Positions 37,736-47,511 are shown, numbered from the stretch's first letter. The stretch: 64,000 nt of DNA from Bradyrhizobium ottawaense (GCF_900099825.1 NZ_LT629693.1:3793001-3857000), one strand, 5' to 3'. The notes: a model not told the origin generated them from the letters alone. Numbers and translations are program-made.

Positions 37736-39274
37736 CTACGCCGCCCGTCGCAAATCCTCGGCCAGCGCGCGATACGACAGCGCTTCCGCCAGATGCAGCC
37801 GTCCGATTCTTTCGGCGCCGTCGAGGTCGGCGAGCGTGCGCGCGACGCGCAACACGCGGTGATAGCCGCGCGCGGTCAGCTTCATGGTATCGGCGGCGTC
37901 GCGCAGCAGTTTCTGGCCCTGCGCATCCGGCTGCGCAATCGTCTCCAGCAGCGAGGCCGGCGCTTCGGCATTGGTGCGGACATGCGGCATGCCGGCGGCG
38001 GCATAACGCTTAAGCTGGATGTCGCGGGCCGCAGCGACGCGGGCTGCGACTTCCGCCGAGCCTTCGGAAGGCGGCGGCAGGATCAGGTCGGCGGCGGTCA
38101 CCGCCGGCACTTCGATGCGCAGGTCGATGCGGTCCATCAGCGGGCCGGAGATACGCATCTGATAATCCGCGGTGCAGCGGTCGATGCGCCCGCGCTTGCA
38201 GGAATAGCCGGGCTCATAGGCATGGCCGCAGCGGCACGGGTTCATCGCCGCAACCAGCATGAAGCGCGCCGGATAGGTGACGCGATGGTTGGCTCGGCTC
38301 ACCGCCACCTCGCCGTTCTCCAGCGGCTGGCGCAGCGAGTCCAGCACGCGCGGATCGAACTCCGGCAGTTCGTCGAGAAACAGCACGCCCTGATGCGCCA
38401 GCGATATTTCACCCGGCTTGGCGCGGATGCCGCCGCCGGTCAGTGCCGCCATGCTGGCGGAATGATGGGGGCTGCGGAACGGCCGCCGCGCCGTCAGCGC
38501 GCCATCGCGGATTTCGCCGGCGACGGAGGCGATCATCGAGACCTCCAGCAGTTCCGACGGCGACAGCGGTGGCAGGATCGAGGGCAGCCTTGCTGCCAGC
38601 ATCGACTTGCCGGCGCCGGGCGAGCCGATCATCAGTAGATGATGCCCGCCGGCCGCCGCGATCTCGAGCGCGCGTTTGGCACTTTCCTGGCCCTTGATGT
38701 CGCGCAGGTCCAACTGCGTGGCTTCCTGTTCGTGCACCCGCGGCTGCGGGCGCGACAGCACCTGCGTTCCCTTGAAATGGTTGGCGATCTGGATCAGCGA
38801 TTTCGCCGCGATGATCTGGATATCGGGGCTCGCCCATGCTGCTTCCGAACCGCAGGCCGCCGGGCAGATCAGCCCCTCGTCGCGCGAATTCGCCCCGATC
38901 GCCGCCGGCAACACGCCCGCGACCGGCGCGATCGAACCATCGAGGCCGAGTTCGCCGAGCACGGTGTAGCCGGCCAGCGCATCCGGCGGGATCGCGCCGA
39001 TCGCGGCCATCAGCCCCAGCGCAATCGGCAGATCGTAATGGCTGCCCTCCTTCGGAAGATCCGCGGGCGCGAGGTTGACCGTGATCCGGCGTGCCGGCAG
39101 CGCCAGCCCCGAGGCGATCAGCGCCGAACGGACCCGCTCGCGGGCCTCGGACACCGCCTTGTCCCCTAGGCCAACGACCGCGAACGCCGGCAATCCCGGT
39201 GCGACCTGCACCTGCACGTCGACCGCGCGGGCCTCGATCCCCTCAAAGGCTACGGTAGAAACCCGCTGAACCAT
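37736..39274 (-). CDS. comM: YifB/ComM-family Mg-chelatase-like AAA ATPase
   Basis: A 512-residue protein: an N-terminal Lon-like domain (about 1-170, AFEGIEARAVDVQVQVAPGL), an AAA+ ATPase domain with P-loop GSPGAGKSM and Walker B VLFLDELPEF, and a C-terminal Mg-chelatase-type domain with cysteines (MNPCRCGHAYEPGYSCK). ComM is a branch-migration helicase that helps integrate DNA during natural transformation in other bacteria. ATG at 39274 has GAGGGCGG just upstream, so it is preferred over 39292. Confidence 0.94.
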   Translation of the reverse strand: MVQRVSTVAFEGIEARAVDVQVQVAPGLPAFAVVGLGDKAVSEARERVRSALIASGLALPARRITVNLAPADLPKEGSHYDLPIALGLMAAIGAIPPDALAGYTVLGELGLDGSIAPVAGVLPAAIGANSRDEGLICPAACGSEAAWASPDIQIIAAKSLIQIANHFKGTQVLSRPQPRVHEQEATQLDLRDIKGQESAKRALEIAAAGGHHLLMIGSPGAGKSMLAARLPSILPPLSPSELLEVSMIASVAGEIRDGALTARRPFRSPHHSASMAALTGGGIRAKPGEISLAHQGVLFLDELPEFDPRVLDSLRQPLENGEVAVSRANHRVTYPARFMLVAAMNPCRCGHAYEPGYSCKRGRIDRCTADYQMRISGPLMDRIDLRIEVPAVTAADLILPPPSEGSAEVAARVAAARDIQLKRYAAAGMPHVRTNAEAPASLLETIAQPDAQGQKLLRDAADTMKLTARGYHRVLRVARTLADLDGAERIGRLHLAEALSYRALAEDLRRAA

Positions 39275-39403
39275 GCCGCCCTCATTGCGCAATCGAAGGT
39301 AGCGGAACCGGGCGACAAGTCAAGAACATTACGGGAACGGAGACGGGGCGCGGCAGTGCCGTCCGATTGACGCGCAGAATGCTAGGCAGCCGAATCCACC
39401 AGA

Positions 39404-40657
39404 TCAGGCGACCGCCTCGGCAAATCCAGCATGGTGCGCATCCACCTCCGGCACCAGACTCACCGCCTCCACATCAGGCGCGTGGATCACGAACCCGCCC
39501 TTGCCGCGGCGCTTGGCTTCGTACATCGCGCGGTCGGCGGCGCTGAGCAGTTCGTCGGCGGTGTTGCCGTCGCGGGTCGCGGCGGCGATGCCGATGCTGA
39601 CGCCGATCTTGGCCGCGGGGGCGAATTCGAACGGCGTCGAGACCGCGGCGATGATCCGCCGGGCGATCGAGATGGCTGCGTCGCTGGAAATATCAGGCAG
39701 CAGGATGACAAATTCGTCGCCGCCGAGGCGGCATGCAAAATCGACCTCGCGCACGCTGGCGCGCAAACGCCTGGACACCTCGACCAGAACGGCGTCGCCG
39801 GTCGCATGTCCCAGTCCGTCATTGACGGCCTTGAAGCCGTCGAGATCGAGACAGAACACGGTGAGTTTCGAATTGGGCGATGTCGGCTCCGGTGTGGCGA
39901 GCAGCTCGGCGAACAGTTTCTGGTTCATGGCGCGGTTGGGAAGACCGGTGAGCAGGTCGTGATGCGCCATCTGGCGATTACGATGCTCGGAACGATGCAG
40001 GTTGAGCAAGCCCTTGTGGTTCTCCAGCAGCAGGAAAATCATTCCGGCCGTATAGAGCGGCGTCTGCAGGCCGACCAGAAACAGATACGGGATCGGCGAC
40101 AGGATCGTCGCAACCCCGAACGGCAGCGTCAGGATGCAGATCAGCAGCGCGCCATAACGCGGCGTGCCGGCGTTGCGCGAGGAAATGCCGCCGACCAGAT
40201 TGGCGATACCGATGCCGGCCATCAGGATCAGCGGCAGCACGCCCGATCCGACACATTGATAGCAGCCGACGGTAATCAGGATCGTGGAGGTGAGCCCGGC
40301 CCAGATCGGCGCGATGGTGGTTCCGGTTCGTTGCGCGGCCTTCGCTTTCGCGACGTCCGCCATCATCAGGTAAACCCGGATGCTGCCCAGAACCAGCTCT
40401 GCCGCCATCCAGGCATAGGCCCATGCGGCGCCGGTCAGTGCTGCGGCGATCGTCGCCGCCAGCAGCGAAGCGAAGATCGCGACCGCGAGCGTCTTGGTCT
40501 TGCTGGCGCGCTGGTGCAGCAACTCGTTGCGGATATCGTCGGGCTCCGGATGCGTGCCGGCGAGCAGCCAGTCGGCACCTACGCGCAAGCGCGACTTCGA
40601 CCGCTGCGGTGGCGCGGCAGGAACGGAATGGATGTTCGATGCGACGATGGCTGTCAT
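39404..40657 (-). CDS. Membrane diguanylate cyclase with I-site
   Basis: A 417-residue inner-membrane protein. An N-terminal region with about six hydrophobic segments (roughly 55-73, 77-98, 114-135, 138-158, 168-186, 190-212) is followed by a GGDEF domain (about 225-395). The catalytic motif is GGDEF (312-316), preceded by an intact inhibitory RxxD, R303-E-V-D306, nine residues upstream. It should make cyclic di-GMP under product feedback, unlike the cyclase at 3329-5023. ATG at 40657 starts MTAIVASNIHS; one at 40681 is possible. The sensed signal is unknown. Confidence 0.92.
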   Translation of the reverse strand: MTAIVASNIHSVPAAPPQRSKSRLRVGADWLLAGTHPEPDDIRNELLHQRASKTKTLAVAIFASLLAATIAAALTGAAWAYAWMAAELVLGSIRVYLMMADVAKAKAAQRTGTTIAPIWAGLTSTILITVGCYQCVGSGVLPLILMAGIGIANLVGGISSRNAGTPRYGALLICILTLPFGVATILSPIPYLFLVGLQTPLYTAGMIFLLLENHKGLLNLHRSEHRNRQMAHHDLLTGLPNRAMNQKLFAELLATPEPTSPNSKLTVFCLDLDGFKAVNDGLGHATGDAVLVEVSRRLRASVREVDFACRLGGDEFVILLPDISSDAAISIARRIIAAVSTPFEFAPAAKIGVSIGIAAATRDGNTADELLSAADRAMYEAKRRGKGGFVIHAPDVEAVSLVPEVDAHHAGFAEAVA

Positions 40658-40799
40658 GGCCGCAGTCTCGCCGAAGGGCATTGAAGGCCGCTTAAGCGCG
40701 GCGGCAAAGTTCCCGAAAGCGTAAATATTTAGCTTCTTCGGAAGTTTGCCGACGCGACGGCGATCGTTTTCCCGCGTGACGAAAATCGGCGCGTGCCCC

Positions 40800-41120
40800 T
40801 CAATTCAGCTTGCTCGCCGCAATCGCCGTCGTCTTGGCCTCCGGCTGCTCCAGCATCTTCAAGGCCGCATCGAGGCCGTTGCGCAGATTGGCGGCGGCAT
40901 TCGCGGTGCAGCGCAGCCGGCCGGACGAGATGAATTTCACCTCGGTGGCGCCGTCCACTTTGGGCACGAGAATCCGGGTCGCCAGCTCCAGCTCGATCGA
41001 GCCGTTCATGGTGCCGTAGGCGCCGACGATGTCGAAATAGACCAGAGGCGCCGCGGCGCCAGTGTCCTCATAGATGAGAGGCGGCGCCAGCGGCGGCTTG
41101 GTGGTCGGTTGGTCGGCCAT
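40800..41120 (-). CDS. Small hypothetical protein, 106 residues
   Basis: Not recognised. The ATG at 41120 has GGAGAG 6 bp upstream, which together with length and codon pattern supports a real gene. The protein is cytoplasmic-looking, without a signal peptide or cysteine cluster (one Cys in RLRCTANAAANLRNGLDAAL). The central part YFDIVGAYGTMNGSIELEL followed by RILVPK suggests a beta-rich core, and a helical C-terminus follows. It could be a structural or regulatory protein typical of Bradyrhizobiaceae, but no function can be given. Confidence 0.7.
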   Translation of the reverse strand: MADQPTTKPPLAPPLIYEDTGAAAPLVYFDIVGAYGTMNGSIELELATRILVPKVDGATEVKFISSGRLRCTANAAANLRNGLDAALKMLEQPEAKTTAIAASKLN

Positions 41121-41255
41121 AGAGACTCTCCGAATCGGACGCAAGGCGTGATCGCGTGATCAGGCCTTACGCTAGTCAGGGTCCCATCGATAGCCGCGGC
41201 GGAGGTGCCCGGGGGGCCGGCCGGCGGCCTTCCCCCCCGGGGAGAACGCTTCCGT

Positions 41256-42239
41256 TCAGAGCAGCATGTTCATCGGCTCCGGATAATACCGAAAACCTTC
41301 GCCGTTCTTGGCGACGTGGCCATAGCCCGGCCACGCGAAGTGATAGGACATGACCGGGATTTTGTTGGCGGCCAGCATGGTCAGCATCTTGACCCGTGTC
41401 TGCGCCGACTGTTTTGGGTCGGTGTCATAGGAAAATTCCATCAGCGGCCGTTCCAGCAGCAGCACCGCATGATGGGTGAGGTCGCCGAGGAAGGCGAAGG
41501 ATTTTCCGTTCGAGGTCACCATGAACATGTGATGGCCCACGGTGTGGCCGGGCGCCGCCATCGCCTGAACGCCGGGCAGGAATTCCTGGCCGTCCTTGAA
41601 GAACACGAGGCGGTCGCGCACCGGCAGCAGGTTCTTGCGGGCATGAACCACAAAATCCTTCAGCGGGCTGCCGAGCTTGCCTTCGTCGGTCCAGTAATCG
41701 AAATCCGCCTGCGAGATGTAATACTGCGCGTTCGGAAACAGCGGCTTGTCGTCGGCGCCGACGATGCCGCCGATATGGTCGATATGGGCGTGCGACAGCA
41801 CCACGGCGTCGATATCGCTGGCCTTGATGCCGGCTTCCGCCAGGCTCTTCTGCTGGCGGCCGGTGGTCGGGCCGAAGGCCTGCGAGGTGCCCATGCCGGT
41901 GTCGAACAGGATCAGCTTGTCGCCGGTGTTCACGACCGGCGAATTCTGCTCCAGCACGACATTGTCGGGGTTGAGAAAATTGTCCGTGAGCATCTTCTTC
42001 ACTTCTTCCTTCGGCACGCCGGTGAAGGTGCCGGAGGGATCGCCGAGCGGCAGCGGCCCGTCGGAAACCACCGTCACTTCGGCGTCGCCGAGCTCGAAGC
42101 GGTGCCAGTAGGGCGTCTGGGTGCCGAGTTTGGGGGCGCGCGCCAGCGCGCTGCCGCCGAGCAAGGTCGAGGCGCCGAGACCCGCACCGAGGCCGGCACC
42201 GAGCGCAAGCAGTGACCGTCGCGAAAGATTCGTCGTCAT
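41256..42239 (-). CDS. Tat-exported MBL-fold metallo-hydrolase
   Basis: A 327-residue metallo-beta-lactamase-fold protein. The N-terminus has a twin-arginine signal (SRRSLLALGAGLGAG, residues 6-20), so export of the folded, metal-loaded enzyme is expected. The zinc motif HAHIDHIGG (150-158) is intact, with further ligands in APGHTVGHH, FLGDLTHH and a C-terminal histidine. It resembles quorum-quenching lactonase-like and general MBL hydrolases; the substrate cannot be assigned. ATG at 42239 has GGAGGAAG just upstream. Confidence 0.9.
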   Translation of the reverse strand: MTTNLSRRSLLALGAGLGAGLGASTLLGGSALARAPKLGTQTPYWHRFELGDAEVTVVSDGPLPLGDPSGTFTGVPKEEVKKMLTDNFLNPDNVVLEQNSPVVNTGDKLILFDTGMGTSQAFGPTTGRQQKSLAEAGIKASDIDAVVLSHAHIDHIGGIVGADDKPLFPNAQYYISQADFDYWTDEGKLGSPLKDFVVHARKNLLPVRDRLVFFKDGQEFLPGVQAMAAPGHTVGHHMFMVTSNGKSFAFLGDLTHHAVLLLERPLMEFSYDTDPKQSAQTRVKMLTMLAANKIPVMSYHFAWPGYGHVAKNGEGFRYYPEPMNMLL

Positions 42240-42400
42240 GCGTCTTCCTCCACTGATTTTGATTTGTCGCTTTTGATTGGTCGCGCGTTTTTGCGGACGC
42301 GGTAGTCCGCAGCTACAGGCTGCGCCCGCTTCCGGAAATTGGCAAGTGGGATAAGACGACGGAGTAGAAAACAACTGACGGCACAACCGGGGACGGAAAA

Positions 42401-42466
42401 TTATTTCTTGGCCCGCTTCGCCTCAATGGTGTCCCTAATCTTTGCAGCCACATCCGGACCGCCGAG
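42401..42466 (-). pseudogene. Decayed copy of the gshB 3' end
   Basis: In frame, 21 codons plus stop read LGGPDVAAKIRDTIEAKRAKK, against [21 protein letters not shown] at the end of the real gshB (16 of 21 identical). The nucleotides just after the stop (AATTATTT, CGGAAA) also match. A TAG stands two codons upstream, so nothing longer is coded. It is a direct repeat of gshB 43544-43609, 1143 bp away, with one gene between. Confidence 0.75.
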
Positions 42467-42555
42467 TGGCTACAAACGAGGATATCGCGCAACCCCATGG
42501 CGTCGCGTCGAAGCGTTGTTGCAGGAGAAGATGTCGATGATCACGGCGCCGGCGG

Positions 42556-43377
42556 CTACCAATCGTCGTACATCCACTCCCTCGGGTAATATCGAGGTCG
42601 GGCCCTCGCTTGCGGTGGCTGATACGTCCGCTCGGGCCGGCGCAAGGCCGGAGCCGGCTGCGCCGGAGGCGGTGACGCCTTGGGCAGAGTCTGCTCCGAA
42701 ACCTTCGCGAGCACGCGCTTCATTTCTTCCTGGCTCGCCTTGAGCTCCGCAATGGCTTTTGAATTGTCGCTGACCATTTGTTGTTGGTTCGCCCTGAGCT
42801 GTTCGATGTTCCGCTCCAACGTCGCGAGATCGCGCACAATCGTTTGCAGCAACTGTGCCTGATCTGGAGACGCCGCGGCGGCTGTCGGCGCGGTGTCTTG
42901 CGGTGCGGCCTGAGCCAGGGATGTTGCTTGCGGTGATGTTGCCTGTGGTGATGCCGGCTCCGCCGCGGCCACTTGAACGGTAGATGGCGCGGGCTGCGCG
43001 GGAAGCGGTGGATCTTCCGGCGGCAATGCTGGAGTTGAAACGAGCTGCGGCGCCCAACGGGCGACAACCAGTTTGGCCCCGTCGCCATAGGACGACTGCA
43101 AAACCAGGGCGCCGACAATGATGCACGCCGCCAAGGGCAAGGCTGCGAGGGTCCGGAGCAACGGCCTTCCAGGTGACGATTGCGTGGGTGGTGATTGCTG
43201 GCCGGGTCCCGCCGAAGGCGGGCGCGCAGCATCGCGTTCCATTTTTGCAAGCTGTTCACTTAGGCGCGTGAGCTGTTCGCCCGCGCACGTGATCTGTTCG
43301 TGGGCGTGCGCGAGTCGTTTATCGGCGCGCCCGATTGGGGCAGGTTCGGTTTCTTTCGGCGTCGGAGTGGGGTTCAT
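42556..43377 (-). CDS. Predicted membrane-anchored coiled-coil protein, unknown function
   Basis: A 273-residue protein. It has a cytoplasmic N-terminus with a short heptad stretch (about 22-48), one transmembrane helix (about 75-95, LRTLAALPLAACIIVGALVL), a proline/alanine-rich periplasmic spacer (115-170), a coiled coil (174-230, rich in LLQTIVRDLATLERNIEQLR-type heptads) and a basic, tyrosine/proline-rich tail ending in REWMYDDW. It is not recognised as a named family, though proteins of this plan are common in Bradyrhizobium. It lies between gshB and the decayed copy of the gshB end. ATG at 43377 is chosen over 43407. Confidence 0.75.
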   Translation of the reverse strand: MNPTPTPKETEPAPIGRADKRLAHAHEQITCAGEQLTRLSEQLAKMERDAARPPSAGPGQQSPPTQSSPGRPLLRTLAALPLAACIIVGALVLQSSYGDGAKLVVARWAPQLVSTPALPPEDPPLPAQPAPSTVQVAAAEPASPQATSPQATSLAQAAPQDTAPTAAAASPDQAQLLQTIVRDLATLERNIEQLRANQQQMVSDNSKAIAELKASQEEMKRVLAKVSEQTLPKASPPPAQPAPALRRPERTYQPPQARARPRYYPREWMYDDW

Positions 43378-43543
43378 TGGCGTTTCCCTTTTTCCGTCCA
43401 ATGTCATCCGAAGGCCGCCGGTCGACTATCCGCCGGCGCTCCGTCCAGTCTTGTCCAAAGAATGGCCGTATGATGGTGGAACATGGGATCGCATGGCGAT
43501 GCCCCGGGATCCGGCGGACTGCTGCCGGCAGCGCTGCCGGAAA

Positions 43544-44491
43544 TTATTTCCCGGCGCGCTTCTTCTCGATGGTATCCCAGATCATTGCGGCTACGTCCGG
43601 GCCGTTGAGCCGCTGGATCGCGCGGATGCCGGTGGGCGAGGTGACGTTGATCTCGGTGAGGTTGCCGTCGATCACGTCGATGCCGACGAACAGCAACCCG
43701 AGTTCACGCAGCACGGGGCCTACGGTCGCGCAGATCTCGCGCTCGCGGTCGGAGAGGTCGGTGGCGTGGGCGGCACCGCCGCGAACCATGTTGGAGCGCA
43801 GGTCGTCGGGGGCCGGCACGCGGTTGACGGCGCCGGCGAATTCGCCGTCGACCAGAATGATGCGCTTGTCGCCATGCTTCACTTCGGGGAGGAAGCGCTG
43901 GATCACCCAGGGCTCGCGGAAGGTGACCGAGAACATGTCGAACAGCGAGCCGAAATTCATGTCCTGCGGCATCACGCGAAATACCGCGGCGCCGCCATGG
44001 CCGTGCAACGGTTTCATGACGACGGCGCCGTGCTCGTCGCGGAACGAATTGATTTCGTCGAGATCGCGCGAGATCAACGTCGGCGGCATCAGCTGGGGAA
44101 AGTTCATCACCATGATCTTTTCCGGCGCGTTGCGCACCGAGGCCGGGTTGTTCACGACCAGCGTCTTGGGGTGGATGCGCTCGAGGAAATGCGTCGAGGT
44201 GATGTAGGCGAGGTCGAACGGCGGGTCCTGGCGCAGCAGCACCACGTCGAAGGCGGTAAGCGGCGTGCGCTTCGGCTCGCCGAGCGTGAAATGATCGCCG
44301 GCCTCGTCGCGCACGCTCAGCACCTGCACCGGCGCCACCAGTTCCTCGCCGCGCAGCGAGAGCTTGTCCGGGGTGTAATAGGAAAGGCCGTGGCCGCGCT
44401 TTTGCGCTTCCAGCAATAGCGCAAAGGTCGAATCGCCGCGGATGTTGATACGCGCGATGGGGTCCATCTGGACGGCGACATTCAATTTCAT
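43544..44491 (-). CDS. gshB: Glutathione synthetase
   Basis: A 315-residue ATP-grasp ligase joining gamma-glutamylcysteine and glycine. It starts [15 protein letters not shown]; family motifs include [44 protein letters not shown] (the ATP-binding loop) and [20 protein letters not shown]. Length is typical. Its last 22 codons are present again, decayed, at 42401-42466. It is followed upstream by yraN on the same strand with a repeat in between. Confidence 0.97.
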   Translation of the reverse strand: MKLNVAVQMDPIARINIRGDSTFALLLEAQKRGHGLSYYTPDKLSLRGEELVAPVQVLSVRDEAGDHFTLGEPKRTPLTAFDVVLLRQDPPFDLAYITSTHFLERIHPKTLVVNNPASVRNAPEKIMVMNFPQLMPPTLISRDLDEINSFRDEHGAVVMKPLHGHGGAAVFRVMPQDMNFGSLFDMFSVTFREPWVIQRFLPEVKHGDKRIILVDGEFAGAVNRVPAPDDLRSNMVRGGAAHATDLSDREREICATVGPVLRELGLLFVGIDVIDGNLTEINVTSPTGIRAIQRLNGPDVAAMIWDTIEKKRAGK

Positions 44492-44525
44492 GTGGGGGTC
44501 CGGGTCTCTGGAGGGAATTAAGTTT

Positions 44526-44580
44526 CTATAGCGTTTTCAAGCGAAGTGGGTACCGGTTCGCGTTAAGGAAACGCGTCAGA
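44526..44580. repeat. Second module of the composite repeat, solo copy
   Basis: ATAGCGTTTTCAAGCGAAGTG..TACCGGTTCGCGTTAAGGAAACGCGTC. It matches the GCGTTTTC..ACGCGTC half of the composite element at 21141-21217 without the GAGCC hairpin. It lies between yraN and gshB. Confidence 0.75.
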
Positions 44581-44583
44581 AAA

Positions 44584-44991
44584 CTAACGGCTGGCGTCGA
44601 ACGCCGCTAACAGATGGCGCGGCAGGTGCCGCGGCGCAATCAGGATGGCGTCAAATCGCAGGTCGAATTCCGCATGCTCGGGATGCACCATCAGCCACCC
44701 CTGCGCGGCGTCGATGATGCGGGCCTGCTGGCGCGGCGTCACCGCATAGGCGGCATCGTCAAGGCGGGCGCGGGCCTTGACCTCGACGAAAACCAGCAGA
44801 TTGCGCTTCTTCGCTACCAGGTCGATCTCGCCATGGGGCGTTTTGAAGCGCTTTGCCAAAATGCGGTAGCCCTTGGCCATCAGCAGCGCGGCGGCGCGGC
44901 TCTCGGCGGACAATCCAGTGCGGAAGGCCGCGACCCGGGCCGGCGAGGCGGGCTTGGCTTCGGCGGGCTCGGCGCCGTCAGTCTTCGCCAT
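44584..44991 (-). CDS. yraN: YraN/UPF0102 family putative endonuclease
   Basis: A 135-residue protein of the YraN family with a Holliday-junction-resolvase-like nuclease fold. The motif GEIDLVAKK followed by [10 protein letters not shown] keeps the D..ExK pattern of these nucleases. The N-terminal part is a polar extension. ATG at 44991 overlaps the rsmI stop region by 14 bp; the frame is open further upstream inside rsmI but lacks family sequence. The rsmI-yraN-gshB order is common in alphaproteobacteria. Confidence 0.93.
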   Translation of the reverse strand: MAKTDGAEPAEAKPASPARVAAFRTGLSAESRAAALLMAKGYRILAKRFKTPHGEIDLVAKKRNLLVFVEVKARARLDDAAYAVTPRQQARIIDAAQGWLMVHPEHAEFDLRFDAILIAPRHLPRHLLAAFDASR

Positions 44992-45931
44992 CGCCGCCTC
45001 GAACCTCTTTGGCGAGCTCCAGCGCGCGGGCATAGACCTCGCGGCGCGGCCGGCCGGATAATTCGACCGCATGCGCGACGCTGTCCTTGACGCTGTCGCG
45101 CATAAGCTGCGATCGCAACAGGCCGTCGAGGGCATCATCCGTCATGATGAGCGAGTCCGGACGCGGAGGTGCCACCACCAGCACGAATTCGCCGCGCGTC
45201 TCCAGCGTATCGGCGGCCTTCGCCAATTCCGCGATCGGCGCGCGGGTAATTTGCTCGTGCATTTTCGTCAGCTCGCGGCAGATCGCGGCGTCGCGATCGC
45301 CCATGATGTCGGCCAAATCCGCCAGCGTGTCCTGCACCCGGTTGCCGGAATCGAACATGACCAGCGTGGCGTCGATCTTGGAAAGCTCGGCGAGCCGCGC
45401 GCGCCGCGCGCCCTGCTTGGGCGGCAAGAAACCCTCGAAGTAAAACCGGTCGGTGGGCAGGGCCGCGACGCAGAGCGCCGTCAGCACCGACGACGCGCCG
45501 GGCACCGCGATCACGGCGTGGCCGGCGGCGCAGACTTCGCGCACCAGCTTGAAGCCGGGATCCGATATCAAGGGCGTGCCGGCGTCCGACACCAGGGCGA
45601 TCGCGGCGCCCTGCGCCAGCTTTTCCAGGATTTTTGGCCGCGCCAGTGCGGCATTGTGCTCGTGATAGGGCTTGAGCTGCGCCGAGATCGCATAGCGCTC
45701 GGTCAGGCGGCGGGTGATGCGGGTGTCCTCGCAGGCGATGATGTCGACGCCGGCCAGCGTCTCCAGCGCGCGCAGCGTGATATCGCCGAGATGGCCGATC
45801 GGGGTGGCCACCAGATAGAGGCCGGGAACCGGCTTTGGCGCGTTCAGGACATGGCCGCTGACCGAATATGTTCTGGAAGGCGAACCCGGTTCGCCTTCAG
45901 TCTCGTAGTTGGAGCTGGTTTTTGCGCGCAT
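44978..45931 (-). CDS. rsmI: 16S rRNA (cytidine1402-2'-O)-methyltransferase RsmI
   Basis: A 317-residue tetrapyrrole-methylase-fold enzyme that 2'-O-methylates C1402 of 16S rRNA. Typical sequences are [51 protein letters not shown] and the C-terminal [18 protein letters not shown] at 45931 ([14 protein letters not shown]) is taken as the start; family sequence begins near residue 33. It overlaps yraN by 14 bp and is divergent from the lipoprotein gene. Confidence 0.96.
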   Translation of the reverse strand: MRAKTSSNYETEGEPGSPSRTYSVSGHVLNAPKPVPGLYLVATPIGHLGDITLRALETLAGVDIIACEDTRITRRLTERYAISAQLKPYHEHNAALARPKILEKLAQGAAIALVSDAGTPLISDPGFKLVREVCAAGHAVIAVPGASSVLTALCVAALPTDRFYFEGFLPPKQGARRARLAELSKIDATLVMFDSGNRVQDTLADLADIMGDRDAAICRELTKMHEQITRAPIAELAKAADTLETRGEFVLVVAPPRPDSLIMTDDALDGLLRSQLMRDSVKDSVAHAVELSGRPRREVYARALELAKEVRGGDGED

Positions 45932-45942
45932 AATACCAATCC

Positions 45943-46001
45943 TAGAGCGTTTTCGAGCGAAGTGGATACCGGTTCGCGTCAAGAAAACGCGTCGAAACTA
46001 G
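45943..46001. repeat. Second module of the composite repeat, solo copy 2
   Basis: TAGAGCGTTTTCGAGCGAAG..ATACCGGTTCGCGTCAAGAAAACGCGTC, close to the copy at 44526. It lies upstream of rsmI, inside a 332-bp gap between divergent rsmI and the lipoprotein gene. The rest of that gap (46002-46263) shows no gene and no certain promoter, though an AT-rich stretch lies near 46160-46195. Confidence 0.75.
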
Positions 46002-46263
46002 AAAGATGAGCGGCAGCTCCCATATCATGGGGGCGAACGTTCAGGGGCGGTAGTAGCTTCGGCGCCACAGCGCGGTGCGTCCGGAAGGGCTAAGTCGAGG
46101 CTACGGAAAGAGGGAGGAGGGCAGGTTCCTGCAACCGGCAACGCTGCCGTGGGACCATAATCCTTTTATTTTAGTTAACCATTCGCCGACAATATGGCTG
46201 AATCCACCTCTGACTTCAGGGTGGTTTCCTGGCCGATCCTGGTCGGTCAAGAGAAGAGACACG

Positions 46264-47511
46264 ATGGTAGGGCCGCTCAATCGCAAGCCTGGATCTTCGG
46301 ATCCCAAGCCTTCCGATCCCAAGCCGTCAGGCGCGACACGGCGGACGGCGGTCGGCCTTATTCTCGGCGCGCCGCTGCTCGGCGCCTGCGCCGGCGTACA
46401 GCAATCGCTCAGCCAGTTTTCCAATCCGTTCAGCTCGTCGCAGCCGGACGCCGGTCCGGCCGGCCCGCAGCAGCAGCCGCTGTCGGTCGGCAACGGCCAG
46501 GTCAAGGTCGGCCTGATCCTGCCGCTGTCGGCGGCGGGCAATGCCGGCGTCGCAGCGCAATCGATGAAGAACGCGGCCGAGATGGCGCTGGCCGAATTTC
46601 AGAACCCGAACGTCCAGCTCCTGATCAAGGATGACGGCGGCAGTCCGCAAGGCGCGCAGCAAGGCACCCAGCAGGCGCTCGGCGAGGGCGCCGAAATCAT
46701 TCTGGGTCCGCTGTTCGCGGCCTCGGTTCCCGCGACCGCGCAATTGACGCGCACGCGCGGCACGTCGGTCATTGCGTTCTCGACCGATTCCAGCGTGGCC
46801 GGTCGCGGTGTCTATCTGCTGAGTTTTCTGCCCGAGTCCGACGTCAACCGGATCATCGATTACGCCGCCGGCACCGGCAAGCGCTCGTTCGCGGCGCTGG
46901 TGCCTGACAACGCCTATGGCAATGTGGTGGAAGCCGCCTTCAAGCAGGCGGTCGGCCGCAAGGGCGGGCGCGTCATTGCGTTCGAGAAATACACCGGCGA
47001 TCGTTCGGCCGCGGTGCGGACGGTGGCGGCGGCACTCGGCTCGGCCGATGCGCTGATGATCGCCGACGACGGCGATTCCGTGGTGGCGACCGCGGATGCG
47101 CTGACGGCGGCGGGCGCGAACTTGCGCAACATCCAGTTGCTCGGCACCGGGCTGTGGGACAATCCGCGCGTGTTCGCCAGCCCCGCACTTCAGGGCGGGC
47201 TTTATGCCGCGCCGGATCCGTCGGGCTTTCGCAGTTTCGCCGGCCGCTACCGCAGCAAATACGGCGGCGAGCCGGTGCGCACCGCAACCCTGGCGTACGA
47301 CGCGGTGGCGCTGGTCGCGGCCTTGGCGCGCACCCAGGGCGCGCAACGCTTCGCGCCGGAAACGCTGACCAACGCGTCGGGTTTCGCAGGGATCGACGGG
47401 CTGTTTCGATTCCGCTCCGACGGCACCAACGAACGCGGCCTTGCGGTGATGAAGGTCGCGACCGGCGGCGGCGTCGCGGTTGCGGGCTCGCCGAAGAGTT
47501 TTGGGGCGTAA
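46264..47511 (+). CDS. LpoA-like periplasmic lipoprotein (penicillin-binding protein activator)
   Basis: A 415-residue lipoprotein with a type I periplasmic-binding-protein fold. A basic, proline-rich N-terminus precedes the lipobox GAPLLGAC (lipidated C42). The binding fold starts at VKVGLILPLSAAGNAG and continues through IILGPLFAASVPATAQLTRT and AALVPDNAYGNVVEAAFKQA (20 residues). This family is annotated as penicillin-binding protein activator after LpoA of E. coli, but many members may be amino-acid receptors, so the functional label is soft. The ATG at 46264 is chosen because the lipobox signal fits it. Confidence 0.85.
   Translation: MVGPLNRKPGSSDPKPSDPKPSGATRRTAVGLILGAPLLGACAGVQQSLSQFSNPFSSSQPDAGPAGPQQQPLSVGNGQVKVGLILPLSAAGNAGVAAQSMKNAAEMALAEFQNPNVQLLIKDDGGSPQGAQQGTQQALGEGAEIILGPLFAASVPATAQLTRTRGTSVIAFSTDSSVAGRGVYLLSFLPESDVNRIIDYAAGTGKRSFAALVPDNAYGNVVEAAFKQAVGRKGGRVIAFEKYTGDRSAAVRTVAAALGSADALMIADDGDSVVATADALTAAGANLRNIQLLGTGLWDNPRVFASPALQGGLYAAPDPSGFRSFAGRYRSKYGGEPVRTATLAYDAVALVAALARTQGAQRFAPETLTNASGFAGIDGLFRFRSDGTNERGLAVMKVATGGGVAVAGSPKSFGA

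Noticed and set aside
40724..40799. Promoter-like AT-rich words near the second diguanylate cyclase
   Set aside because: No pair of boxes with acceptable spacing; not worth a feature.
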